Shown one piece after another: positions 1-11,753 of a DNA stretch of 64,000 nt. The position numbers and the translations under genes were made by a program. Source of the DNA: Sodiomyces alkalinus F11. Taxonomy: Eukaryota > Ascomycota > Sordariomycetes > Glomerellales > Plectosphaerellaceae. The notes below the pieces were generated by a model. It searched no databases. It saw only the letters and a list, made by a program, of their open reading frames with translations, and was not told where the DNA came from. Where the stretch lies: positions 1,509,394 to 1,573,393 of the forward strand of contig NW_021167080.1 of assembly GCF_003711515.1 (NCBI RefSeq). Reading direction: 5' to 3'. The stretch's first letter is position 1; each line of letters opens with the position of its first letter.

Positions 1-3000
1 ATGTCGGGGAATGTGAGGTGAGATCTGCGGATTTCGTGGCTCCCACCGATGACGGCGCGGGGGTTACGTCTGAGTTCCCGGGATTTCCCTACCTCTTCTA
101 CGGAGTACGGAGTAAAAGCGACCCAGGTATTGAAACTCGACCTTAAATTGGAAAGCATGCTGCACCGAATGCACGAAGTTCTAAGTAGTGTGGGGGTACG
201 CCGTACACTTTGCATGAGGCAGCATTGTATAAAGTCGTAATTTAAAATTACCAGCCAACAGCAACTGCATCAGCAACGGGAACCGCCTTTTCGACCAGGC
301 ATATTGAATATACTCCGTAGGATTCCCTGTTATGCTTCTCACCCTTCCCTCCGAAAGCCATCTCGGACGTACGTATAAAATGGCTCGTGTGCTTTGTATG
401 TAGCTGCTAATGGGTGCGTATGCATTCGATCGTACCATGCTGGCCAAGTTGGCGCCTCAGCTTCCAGTGGCGACCGACCGGCGCCAAGACGCTGTGGGCA
501 GAGGATAACACGTCAAACGAAAACTTATGGTTCACTTCATCATGCCCCTTCTCATCCTGATATATTGTCTATATTAATTAGTATTATGATCATTCTCTGA
601 TTTTCGATTTCCCTTTTCCCGTGCGCCGCGTAGGGAGGTGTTTTCACTGGCTGGCCATGGAGTCGTTAATAAATGGTATACTGTTGGGGTTCAGCAGGGC
701 GTGTGCCCTACCGTTTGCAACACGTTGTCGGAGACAATCAGGAGATGTATAAGTCCAAAAAAGAAAACCCCTTGGTACCTGGAAAAGGGGGGTTCAATGA
801 AGATCCTCGCCCCGAAAGATCACACTCATGTACATCGTACGTCCTGTTGTCTCATTTCAAGGGCCTCAGCGTTCATGGCTCCTCTCACCGCATCATCCCA
901 TTCTTGCCATGCCATCACCCGAACCCCGGCTACAAAGTACCACGTCGCTAGTTATCTGGAGAGATGTGTTCGCCATTTTTCCTATGCTTCCTTTTTTGGG
1001 CTTGTTGGGGCTGAGAATACCCGAAGGCCCTGTCGAGTCGATGAGCACAGACCAATCATCGCCGACTCGAGGGACCATATCGGGTTCTTTACTGAGCCTC
1101 AAACTACCTGAACAAGGAAGAACGCAAACCATATAATTATCCGCCCGAGTGAACGAGACGAACTAGTCGGATCACCAGTTTTTTATTTTTGGTTAATGTG
1201 CTGTCGAGTGATTTGCCACGGAAACTCCCCATCATATCTGCAGAGTGCGGTAAAGCATGGCGTTATGTCTGCTACTGCGCTTCATAGTTGCCAGAGGTCC
1301 CTCGGAATAAGTACGACGTGTTGTCCTTTGTCGTCCGATCGAGGCTCCCGAGCCGGAAAATATACCGAGGAGGTGAGGTGGCCTTTATGTCCTTGGATGG
1401 GATAATTCAACTACCTAGGTACCTTAGGTAACAGTTCGGGGTCATCGCCCCCGGTCCCTCTGGACAGGGGCAGATATCCAGTCTTTGATATCCTTTTTGT
1501 CAGAAATATTGCAACATGAAAATTAAGGCAGAGCCTGGTCGAACCCGATGCAGAGGCGACGCACCCCACACCCGCATGCAGCGGGGCAAGGGATGGCTGC
1601 ACTGGCTGGCTCCGGAGTGGAGGGTGTTTTAAAGCGGGTGGAAGGGTACACCCTGCCATCCCTGCTAATCGAGATGGTCCTTGCGAACAAAAACATGTCA
1701 TCGACATCGAAGCTTCTGAGCTCCCACCAATCAACAAATCGTATTTCAAAGGCCTTCTTCAAAAAAGACCCTCGGCCGATGTCGCGTCCGGTGCCGGGAG
1801 CTTCGCGATGAACGACCGCACCCCCCAACCAAAAAGCCCGCCCTCCGCCATCCACTGCCAGGGAAGCTTGTCAGTTGCAGGTCAGCCACCTCATCCCCGT
1901 TGCCACATGAACATTACCCCGGGCCTTCAGCCTCCTTTTTTGGCCATTTCTTTAATGGGATGAGCCCTAATTACGTCGTGATTTATTTCGTCTTTGTCTT
2001 TGTAGGAGGACGGCCATACGATCACACCAAAAAGAAGCATATTGGTTGTTGTCGTATTCCATCGTAGTACGGGAGGTACTAACCCTGGGGAGTAACCGCC
2101 TGCTTCTTCGCAGCGTTTTGTCCTTGGTCTCTTGCGCTCTTGCGATCGCAGCGCGTGAGACTCTAATTTGTGATGAAGCGAGCCAGCCTCCGCTGAACGC
2201 TGTTTGGTCTCCGCGCCGAAGGTGTCCCGCACGTTGCATGCTTCTATACTATGGGTGGATTCGTATGGATAAAATCTTGGAACTACCCAGACCGGGCGGA
2301 GTAGTACAACGCACTTCGTAGGCACGACAAGGAGAGGGAAAAAAAACGCTCAACGCTATGGGCTGTCGCACGTTGCTGAGAACCCTGTTTTACCCTTTCA
2401 GGATTGGTGTTGCAGGAGAGGCTGACCAATGGTGATATCCAGTCTCGACGTCGAAGAGACACGGCAAGGGTAATAAAGCCTTGCCTCTCGCGGGAAATAG
2501 GAAAGTAGGGACCGCAAAGCGACCCTGACTCACTCACCCGCGGGTTGGGCTATCGCGCTGTCAAAAAATCGACATCTTGAAATAACGGCGATCGACCAAT
2601 CAGAAACGGCCCAGTCCTACTCAAGTACCTTATCAGAAGCTAAACTCGACCGGCACACGACCTGAACCCCCCTCATTACCCCGAAACCCCCCCGAATCCG
2701 AGTCGAGCTGCAGGGAAACCCCATCGCTCTGAGTGAAGCGGAGTAGTTGCCGGCGCAGGCGCCCCCACCTTTTGGAACATCGAACATCCGAACCTCTCCG
2801 CTGCGATGGCGCCCTTCGCCTAATTACCTACCTTACATTAAACGCACGCTGTTGGCTTGTTAATTTAAATGAAAAAGTGTCTTGTATTACCCCGTAGCAT
2901 GCTCTTCACGTCATACGTTCGAGTAAAACGCAGAATGGATCGAAAATGGCACCGCACCACTGGACCTCTCTCGGTCGCCTTCACCTTAAGTGCAATAGCC

Positions 3001-4651
3001 TTTTTTTTTTTCCACATGACAAGCTGAGAGCACACTTGGTGAATGTCGTGTGAAAAGGCCCAGATACGAGATTAGATCATGGCATATCTTCTAATCTGAC
3101 CGGGGCAGAAGAAGGGACTAAAAAGAAGGGAGCTGAGAAGAGACCCGTTCTAGAAACAGACACGAGGCATTAGTTCGTTGAGAATCGCCCATTGTCGAAC
3201 ACACATGGCGGGGAAATGAATATACCGACAGGCAGCCGTACCAACCATGGAGGGGAACTCAGAACAAACCGACACCGGAGTGATCATTCATCGAAGTCGG
3301 TTCGCGTGTTTTGCTCAAACTGAGAATAATTAGTGATAAGCCACATGCTACATGTAATTATTCTGCGGAGTCCGAGCTGCTTGAAGTTTCATGGGAGGCA
3401 TATGCGTATCCGTACGGTAGGTTGGCTGCATCCATACACACGGGACGCTACTGTACCATAGTGCTGTGCCCTATCCGTACAGTTCGGTGTACCCACCCGA
3501 CTTAGCGGGAATCTCGCCCGTAGGAAAAAGAGAAAAGAAAAAAATCGCTAACGCTATAGACCCTGTCCGAGGTGCTCCCACGCCAATGTTCATACCCGAA
3601 AAATTCCGAACATCTGCGGGGCACTTCTGCACCCTGCTTCTTGGCTTGCTTTGGGGCTTTTGGGGCTTTTGGAGAGTTTGTTGCTCGTATCCATACTTCG
3701 TACGAATACAGAGAGCGACAGAGCAACCGGGGCGAACGGGAAGAACAGAACGGTTTCTTAAACCCGCCGCCTATTTATTGTTTGAGCACGGATGAAACAT
3801 ATTGCCATTACCTCATAGAATTATTGCAGTTTCTTGCCAGGCCTCCTTGATTCACACACCGACAAAAGAGAGCCGGCCGGGGAATACGAAGTAAGATGCA
3901 GGGTGTCAAATCTTCTACCCGCACACTTACGGCTCGCTGAGGTCGGTTGCATGGAAGAGTAAAAGGATGACCAACAGTGCAAAAGCGGTTCCTCTTGCAT
4001 AGCATTTCCGCCGACTGACAACATAACGGAGGAGCAGTTCCGAGAGTTCCAGTTTTTCTTCGAGAAACCGGTACAGACACTCAGGGATCGGTTGCTGGGG
4101 AAGAGAAAACAGAGAGGTCGCCCCGTGTGAGCGCCAGAGAGGGACAGATCTTTACTCCGCAAAGATTCCATCAAGTAAAACTGACCAGCCCTTGGTCACG
4201 GGATAATGCGTACTTTAATAAACCAATAATGGGTGGCATATTTCTAACAACCAGCCATTCCAACCTGATGCACATGTGAAAGGGGAGCAGTAAAACGCCA
4301 AGTGTTACTAAACGCGATAAGCGATAAGCGATAAGTGATCAGCAATAAGCGCCTGTGTTCTTTACCTGTGTGGGGCGAAGCTTTGACCACCTGTTATGTT
4401 GACCAGTGACACGCAGACGCTCAGCTCCTGCTCTTGCTGTTCTTGAAGCTTCACAGGAACATAAGCGAAAGGCAACTTGCTGTTACTCCCTGCCAAATTC
4501 CCTTGATTTCTGACCCAGCTACAAATATTACAAGTCTGTGCTATTGCTACAGGCTACGGGCCAATTTTCCTCTTAACTTTTGCCAACAGTACGATTCTCT
4601 TGTTATGATCCAAACCTGAACCGTCTATTAGCCATAGGACAGCTATTCACC
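1..4651. other. Gene-free region left of APC15
   Basis: No open frame here shows a recognisable domain or a convincing exon structure; the open stretches are short and lack the codon character of the genes to the right. Visible elements are two overlapping TACGGAGTA copies (99-114), one TACTCCGTA (311-319), one TACTTCGTA (3694-3702), a CCTAGGTACCTTAGGTA-type tract (1413-1430) and three exact tandem copies of GCGATAA (4314-4334). The last few hundred bases should hold the APC15 promoter. I cannot exclude non-coding RNAs. Confidence 0.6.
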
Positions 4652-5932
4652 ATGCTCGGGATACTACCGGACCTGACCCCGCGTGATGTAAGTTGCAGAA
4701 ACCTCATAACGTCTCTTCGGTACATGGAAAGCAGGCTTCTTCCTTACTGACTGTCCCTTTTTCTTTAGTCCCATTCCGTCTGGTACACCTCTTCTCGCAA
4801 CCCCTCCCACAGTCCCTTCATCGACTCGGGTCCAGAATCCCACCCACGGCATCAACAGTATGACCATGGCGATGGCGACAACGGTGGAAGCAATGTCCGA
4901 CGCCAAGGGCAAGCCGTCCTTGAGCGTTCCCTTCTTGTCCGTCTACGCGCCGATGAGCAATACATGGAGCGCCGCCGTATCAACATCCAGAACTTCGGTG
5001 CCGCCTGGCTAAAACCCCCCGGAGTCCCCAAGACGCTCCATCAAATGCGAGAAGAGCGTCGAGAAGCGGAGGAACACGCAGAGGCCATGCGTCGTGAACA
5101 AATGCAACAGGATCTCGCAGAAGCGGAGGCCGCCGGCCTGGAAATGGAAGACGCAGGCGAGAGCGGAGATCCCGATGACATGGGCGACGGAGCGAGGGAT
5201 CTCGACGAGGAGATCCCCGACGCCTCAGCCATGGACATGGGCATGAGTGCCATCGACGAAGACACGACCGTTTCATCAGTCAGTAGCGCCAGCATCACCA
5301 GAGACGACGACGACGACGACAACGATAGCGACGATGAAGCTGCAGCTCGGAGCGCCGAGGCCAGACAGGAGCAGCGGCGCAACGAGCTGATACAGGCGCG
5401 CATGCGCATGGCCGACGACGCCTTCCGCCAGGCGCTAGCCCGGGGCGACCCCGACGCCGGGGACATATACGATGTCGAAGAGGAGCTCGAAGCCGAAGGA
5501 CAGGGCGAGATCCTCTTCGAGGAAGTGTTTCGAAACGCGCGGTTGGTCGGCGAGCACCACTTCCAGGACGGCGAACCGGAGGAGGACCTCAACATGGACG
5601 CAAACCTGGACGATAGCATCCCCGAGGGGGGCGAACTCAGTGGTGTCTATGAGCACACGGATTCCGAGGCCGGGTTGAGCAGCAGCAGCAGCAGCTCCAT
5701 TAGCAGTAGTAGCAGCGAGGCCAACCGCGACGTGGACATGGACTTCGCCCCGCGGTCCTCACTTGTCGGGGCCACTGCTCTTCGCCCCCCCGACAGTCCG
5801 ACCCTGCAGGCCCGCGGCGATCCAGCACGCGGCCACCGGATGCGCCGGAGCATGGATCTCAGCAGTCTTCTCTCGGCGGGAGACAGCAGCGTGCTCGGGA
5901 GCAGCCCGCAGAGGGGGCCCTCGCGGCGGTGA
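4652..5932 (+). CDS. APC15: Anaphase-promoting complex subunit Apc15/Mnd2-like
   Basis: Two exons, 4652-4687 and 4769-5932, with a GT-AG intron at 4688-4768, encode 399 residues. The family (Apc15p/Mnd2) is a small APC/C subunit that supports mitotic checkpoint complex turnover in animals and restrains meiotic APC/C in yeast; it acts in the nucleus. The protein opens with MLGILPDLTPRD, then a segment with SVWYTSS. The most telling block is at residues 78-102, containing RRINIQNFGAAWLKPPGVPK, the type of core seen in fungal Apc15 proteins. The rest is acidic and disordered: E/D-rich runs, a poly-Asp run, a poly-Ser run near residues 320-335 and a Pro/Arg-rich tail. The short first exon was chosen because it joins in phase and restores the conserved N-terminus. 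It is longer than yeast Mnd2 or human APC15, as is usual for acidic tails in filamentous fungi. The next gene, BET1, is convergent. Confidence 0.72.
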
Positions 5933-6829
5933 TCCTGTGTTTTTGCACGAGAAACGAGTTCCTGCGTACGAGCATGCGAACTCAGACACGACAGCCACCC
6001 ATTGTTGGCATGAACATGACTCACGAAATATGTTTTGAAAGGTAAAATAGCTTAGGCGTTGGGGTAATGCAAAGGGCACGCAAAGCAAAAGCCATGGATG
6101 GCACTGTATTTCTTCGGTCCAGAGGGTAAGGCAAAAGGCAAAGATAGGGCAATGGCGCTTGCTACAACTGATGAGCCCTTCTATTCCATAGAAGAAGGCA
6201 GGTAGGGTACGGGGCTGACCTGGACGATTAGTGATGGCCAAGGCTAAGCGGCACCGACCCAGGACTGCCGTGCAGAAGGGGACTCGGACTAGGCAGTATA
6301 TATTACATTACATGAGCAGAACTTTACAGAACAAATCCGACAAATGTCTACGCCGGGGCACATATCCTCAGCTTTTATATTTTGCCTCTATGCGGCGCGT
6401 CGTTTCAATGCAACTGCAACATGACGAATGGAATAAAATAATGCCTTTTCCTAACGCCTGGTATGCAAAAAGGGTTTCCTGGTGCGCATCTGAACTCCAG
6501 AAGGCAACTGGAAAACATAATAATGGTCCATAAACCGATATCCGACCTGACTATCCTAGAACGCCGGGGACGCGTGCGAGCCTGCCCCTTACCCAAGTCG
6601 GAACAGGAGCAGTATGAGTATAAGCTCATCGTCCAATCTCTGTGTTGAATCACCGTGTCCTCTCCCCAAGTCTTGATATATTTCTGCATCGCGAGTCTGC
6701 GGAAAGGATGGTCGTATCTCGAAAAAAAAAAAAAGGGGTGAAATAGTCGTGGTGCTTCGAAGGGCGAAGAATGGGAAGCAGCGGGGGGTTGGGGGCATAG
6801 GCATCCCCCCTCAGTATATACTCGGGCCA
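5933..6829. other. Convergent intergenic region APC15/BET1
   Basis: About 0.9 kb between two convergent genes, presumably their 3' UTRs and polyadenylation signals. An A13 run at 6722-6734 and AT-richer stretches are visible. I see no coding gene, RNA gene or repeat. Confidence 0.5.
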
Positions 6830-7667
6830 CTAGAAAAGCCAGACGTAGACGAATAATATCCAAATGGCGACGAAGAAGGCCAGCCAGACTTTCCAGCTGA
6901 CTCCAGTGCGCTCAGCCATGACGAGCATACGGTTCATGGTACCGCGAAGTCGGAGACGGGTCGAGTCGAATGTATCGTTCATCTTGTCGGCAAGGGCGGA
7001 TGATTCGCGAATCTCGTCCCCGATAGAAATTGTCATCTGGGGTATAACACGTCAGTCAACCTGCGATTAGGAAGGGCCAAAAGAAAAGAGGACGCCTTAC
7101 ATCCTTCAGGATCTTGACCTTCCCCATTATGCCTTCCACATGCGCATCATTTTGGCTCTCGAGCTCGTTTAGAACGGCATCGCTGTACTGGCCTCTGTGG
7201 AAGCGAACGTTAGCCGTGTCAAGGCCGTGTGTAGACTACCCCTGTCTTGACCGCCACGTCCATCTTGCCAGGGGCGCGGGTCCTGGCATCGAATCCTCTT
7301 CGCACGTACTTTTTGTTAGGTGTTGCCGACCTGAACCCGCCCGAGATCCCTAGTCCGGGAGACCCAGCTGTTCCGGCTCCTCCAGAGGCAGCATACCCAT
7401 AACCGTAGCCACCTAATGTGCTAGGGCTCGAGCTCACGGGCCGCCGAGTGGTGCTATTGTCGCCGGTGTAGCCTTCGAAAAGGGCGCTGCGGGAGTCGCG
7501 CTGGTGAAGGGAGGACGTGCCGAATCTGCGGGCAGAGAGTCGCGGAGTTAGTCCAGCGGTCTGAGGGGTTCGAGACTCGAATGCGATGGGTTCCGAATGT
7601 CATTTGGCCAAACCGAGGAGATTCACGGCAGAGACACTAGGGTAGAGCGTGCGTACCTTGATGACAT
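6830..7667 (-). CDS. BET1: ER-Golgi Qc-SNARE Bet1
   Basis: Four exons on the minus strand: 7667-7657, 7525-7310, 7194-7101 and 7036-6830, giving 175 residues. Bet1 is the tail-anchored SNARE that, with Sed5, Bos1 and Sec22, drives fusion of COPII vesicles with the early Golgi. The N-terminus reads MSSRFGTSSLHQRDSRSALF, a Bet1 hallmark, followed by a Gly/Tyr-rich linker. The SNARE motif follows the join at ATPNKK/GQYSDAV, with LNELESQNDAHVEGIMGKVK and then IGDEIRESSALADKMNDTFD. The C-terminus is one hydrophobic anchor (WKVWLAFFVAIWILFVYVWLF region). Donors are strong (GTACGC, GTACGT, GTAAGG); the second is decisive because the alternative reading past 7309 loses the frame into GQYSDAV. The first exon has only 11 coding nt, a common arrangement for fungal Bet1. 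A CTAAC branch site precedes the acceptor at 7195. Confidence 0.9.
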
Positions 7668-9000
7668 GCTGGTGCCCTTGATTTCTCGATCACAGGTTTC
7701 GAAATCGTCGGCCGTAGTGACGTTCACGGCGCGACAACGTTCTCGCTCTAAGAAGTTCGACTACAAGTGGCCTATGAATTGTTCATGTGCTATAAAAGGC
7801 GCATCGTCGGGTATCTTCCACTTTTATTCAATATATTTTTTAGATTTTCACCCTTTTGTCTATGGCAAGTCCAGGGGGGAGGGACCCGTGCTTCGTGTCA
7901 ATTAAAACTGGTCGGGCCATGTGGCGTCACCAGACTTGGGGGGTGGATCTGCCAATGGGGGTGTCTCATTAACGTGTAGTTGTCTCGATATCACCCCTCC
8001 TGTACGAATACTCACTCCCTCCGCATACATAAGGTAACACAGGCAAGCCCTCCCTCCACGATCTTTTCTTTCTCCCCTTCCCTTTTTCCTCACTTATTTC
8101 CTCTGCAAAGACCGGAAAAAGGCCCGCTCTAAGACCATTTCCCACTTCCCGTTATAATCACCCGCTCGGGGCCTTTCTGAGGAGCGCCAGCTATATCGTG
8201 TTGAGGTTGACGAGTTCATCGATATGGCCGAAACAGCGTACTCGGTTTTCGACGAAACAAACCGATCAATCTGGCATAAAAGGGTTGGAGTCGTTAGTCT
8301 TGTTATCTTGGACATTGCGCTTCTCGTCTCCAACAAAGGCAAGGTCATTTCAAAAACATTCTAGTAGCTTGTACGTGGTTATAGTAGACGTTGTATATTC
8401 ACGGAGAATGTCTGTATGAGATGGAGATCGGGAGAAGCCATAACACACGAAATGCTCACAATTATTAGTCAATGGCTGGTCACCTTTCTGATTTGCACTA
8501 TCAATGTATCCGGGAGAACCCGGCAAAGCATAAGGCCCTATGCCTTTTAGCAGCAATCATGGTATCCGCAAAAGGTATTGGAGGATCATTGTTGGATTCA
8601 AGAGGCAGTCAACACTTACATCATTCATTGAAACTCCGGGTTCATCGTACATCGCGGTTCATGGCGGCTTACATTGCGGTCTTGGCTAACTACAGACAAG
8701 TCAAAATGGGGTTTCTTCGCTGCGCAAAAGCCTACCACAGCTCCTTCCGTCCCTTGATACTGAGAGTAACAGGAAAAACAGATGCGCCAGCCCGATCAAC
8801 CCACATCGTCCGAGTTAAGAGCCCTGCCAACCACGTCACCGGTGCGTCTACCGTAACACGATGCCCTATTCCCTTTTGCGTCATCTCGAAACCGTCGCTC
8901 CGCCCTCGTAAGCCATGTTCTATCGGAAACAGATCCTAACGCCGGTGAGGAAACGTATCGTCGTGCGGGACAGACTGTCGCGTATAGCCGATTGACCGTC
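7668..9000. other. Intergenic region BET1/CHZ1
   Basis: About 1.3 kb holding the BET1 promoter and the CHZ1 3' UTR (both genes are on the minus strand). Open frames of up to 155 codons exist, but none shows domain character or splice logic. No repeat or RNA gene was recognised. Confidence 0.5.
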
Positions 9001-9527
9001 TTAATCGGTGTCCATCTTGGTATCCTTATCCTCATCGGGAGCCTTGAAGTCGTCGTCATCATCCTCGTCTTCGTCTCCTTGGGGAGGGTTCTCCTCGGCC
9101 GCCTTCGCAAAGTCGATAACGCGGCCGCGGGTGCGGCGGCCACCCTCGACAATGTTGTTGAGATCGATCTCTTCCATACCATCGTCCTCCTCCTCGAGTC
9201 CTGTGTATGCCATGTTAGTCCCGCATTGCACCACATGAATCGGCCCGCGCTCAGCTGGCGCAAGCAATAGAAACAAGCGCACCGTTGTCATTCTGTCGCG
9301 GGTTTGCAATGTTAGCCAAAGACAAAAATGCATAGGGATGCGGGGAGACAGATCGCAGGGCGAAGACGTACCTCCTCTCCCTCGTCACTGGAGCTGTCGG
9401 CATCATCCTCATCCATGGCCATGTCCTCGACTTCGGGCTCCTGGGCAACCGCCTTGCCCTTGCCCTTGTCGACAGCGGCAGTGGTCTCGTCGCCGGCGAC
9501 GTTGGCGACGTTATGTTCTCCGGCCAT
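9001..9527 (-). CDS. CHZ1: Histone H2A.Z-H2B chaperone Chz1
   Basis: Modelled as three exons (9527-9372, 9292-9283, 9200-9001) encoding 121 residues. Chz1 binds H2A.Z-H2B dimers in the nucleus and hands them to the SWR1 remodeller. The N-terminal half is a disordered acidic stretch (MAGEHNVANVAGDETT..., then DEDDADSSSDEGEE). The CHZ motif is in the last exon: MEEIDLNNIVEGGRRTRGRVIDF, followed by an acidic tail ending KMDTD. The middle exon has only 10 nt. It is needed because exon 1 ends in phase 0 while the CHZ exon needs one preceding nucleotide; a GACAG acceptor, AATGACAACG and a GTGCGC donor supply it. A CTAAC branch site lies upstream of the last acceptor. The CHZ domain is certain; the microexon model is inference. 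Confidence 0.8.
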
Positions 9528-10544
9528 TGCGAGTTGAGTTTGACTTGTTGAAAATAGGATACTGAATGACGAGATTTTCTTTTTCTTTGCCTCTTCTTTC
9601 CTTGGTCAGAAAGTGCAAAGTTCCGGCGGGACTGAAGATGGTGATAAGACCTCGAGATGTTACAGCGACAAGAGCTCAAGGGACGCGAGGGGCGCGGAAA
9701 GTGGGCTTTATGGGCTGGGTCGTACTGGCCCGTTTTGCGCAAAGCTTGTGAGTGGCATGCAGGTGCTGCGGTAACGGCGCTAAAGACTAAACGGTATTAG
9801 CCGGATTCTGCTCTGGTCCACAACCACGTGACTCTCCACACCTTGCATGCAGCAGCACAAGCTTCAACAAACATATCGTCTACAATGGCTTCCAAAATGG
9901 GTTTGAGAATGGCTAGCAACAGGAAGGCTAAGCGGAATAAGGAAAGCCCGCGATTCAGTCGTCAAGCAGCTAGCATGGCCAGATAGAAAAAAGCGTGCGG
10001 GTGCATAGAGAATCTGGAGAAGTCCGGAGAGGGAGATCCGGTACTTCGTACAACTGTTGTCGGATTTCTAGAGCTTCCTCGGGATTCCCGACTTGGGTCG
10101 TGCGGATGGTTCGCTCGCCTTGACCAGTCGGCGAAGAAGCTATCTACTAAACCATACCATAACCAAGGCTCTCAGGATCCGAGATCGACTATGAGAGTGG
10201 TCGAGGCGACGAGCTTTAACAAGCAAAGAACAGAGACAGAGAGGATCTGAGTTAGGAGAGAACCACTCACAATGGCATGACCTAGAGCGCAGTTCTTGCA
10301 GAAACATCACAAAGAAGGCAAGAAGCCGTAGAAACCGTTTGTGAGTGCTCTGAATGGCCCTGTCAATGTGCCTTCGTTGCGAGATGTAGGGACGCCATAT
10401 CAGACAGACGGTCGGTTCGCTTCGCGGTTTTGGGTCTCTTCGGCATCCCATCACTCAACAACGCCGCAGTATTATTCGCCATATAATCCCAGGGTATAAT
10501 GCAGTGTGTCATCCATGTGTCCTCAAAATTCCTATTCATACACT
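9528..10544. other. Intergenic region CHZ1/EMC10
   Basis: About 1 kb with the CHZ1 promoter on the left and the EMC10 3' end on the right. It contains one TACTTCGTA copy (10042-10050) and an isolated 33-codon basic ATG frame at 9885-9986 that I do not call as a gene. Nothing else is recognised. Confidence 0.5.
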
Positions 10545-11244
10545 CTACTTCCCGTCGCCTCCGCCGCCCCCGAGGGTCAACACGGCGAGTACGGCCAGAA
10601 CCCACCAATACCTGCGTCAATCCACTGTTAGCATGCTGGCCGAGAGCGAAGTGCGATTAGAACGCGAGAAAGATCACGGGACAAGGTACGCACTTCTGCA
10701 GGAACGACTTTTCCTGTTCCGGCACATGCTTCTTCCCATCCGGCGTCAACACAACCGGCTTACCCGCCTCGGGTGTCTTGCCCTTCCCAGTGACATGGAC
10801 GATGGCCTGGGGACCGAAATCCCTCGTCACGCCCGCATCGATACGCACGCCTCGCGCTGCAGCCCCGAGGACCGTGCCGTCGGTATCGACGGTCAGGAGC
10901 AGATGCGGCGAGTAGCCCTTTGAGAAGGTCGATGCCGAGGTGACGGAAGTAGATGATATCCAGGTCGACTTCTTCGAGTCGTAGAGTCCGATGCGAACAA
11001 GGTTGGCGTCGAGGTCAGCGTTCGTTTCGGTTTCGGCGTCGGCCTCGAAGAGTAGGTCCGGTGCATCGTAGGACAGAACGGTGGCGGATTCGGGGGTCGT
11101 AGGGTCAAACTGCACTTCAGCTAGGCGCATAGGTTTGGGCGAGCCGCTGGCCGTAACGAGCTGATAGTACAGTTGAGCGTGGTGTGGTGAGGCCACTACG
11201 AATGTCGCGGCGACCAACGCCGCGAGAATTGCTGGGAATCTCAT
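10545..11244 (-). CDS. EMC10: ER membrane protein complex subunit 10 (Emc10)
   Basis: Two exons, 11244-10694 and 10611-10545, encode 205 residues. Emc10 is a lumenal/type I membrane subunit of the EMC, which inserts tail-anchored and multipass proteins into the ER. The chosen start, MRFPAILAALVAATFVVAS, gives a clear signal peptide; an in-frame codon further upstream would bury it. The lumenal beta-sandwich part carries QLYYQLVTASGSPKPMRLAEV and NLVRIGLYDSKKSTW. It ends in EKSFLQK, then YWWVLAVLAVLTL, the membrane helix typical of fungal Emc10, and a short Gly-rich tail. The intron (10612-10693) falls exactly between lumenal domain and helix, splitting the Lys codon. If it is kept, translation ends at 10657 with no helix. 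The size suits fungal Emc10. Confidence 0.87.
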
Positions 11245-11753
11245 GATGGACGTCTCAATCTGTGCCGCCAGTTCACATCTGAGTGTTACGTTCTCCGTTC
11301 TCAGTTTCGTCACATCTCCAACAAAGGAACGGGAGCTCAATTACGCCAGAGTGGGTCCAGGCCTCGGAGAAACGGACCGGTATTAATCCGAAATTCTACG
11401 TGGTCAACGCAAGGCTGGCAGACAAGACCTATGTTTACGGATACGAGATGCCAAATGTCACATTCCGTAGCTCGACTACGCAGAAGTGTACGTCGTATGA
11501 AAAATTGCTTCCCATCTATTCTCCCCAAGTACGCCATTTCCTGCTCCCCATCCCTCGAAATTCGTAACGATTCCTCCCCGTCGTCCCCTAGAAGGGCAAA
11601 TAAGGGCGTCATGCAAGCGCCGGTTCAATAAATACAAGCAAAGGAGGCGTCGCTCGCGCATATTGTGATTGATGTGATTAATTCCCTGGCCCAGGAGAAC
11701 CAGATGAGGTGGCCGGGGCCGATGCCGATGAGATGCCCTTCCGATGCGATTGA
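11245..11753. other. Intergenic region EMC10/cyclin
   Basis: About 0.5 kb, promoter of EMC10 and 3' UTR of the cyclin gene, both on the minus strand. No coding or RNA feature is recognised. Confidence 0.5.

Noticed and set aside
9885..9986. Isolated 33-codon basic ATG frame (MASKMGLRMASN...)
   Set aside because: Too short, no homologous family recognised, no splice partners found; basic composition alone is not evidence of coding.
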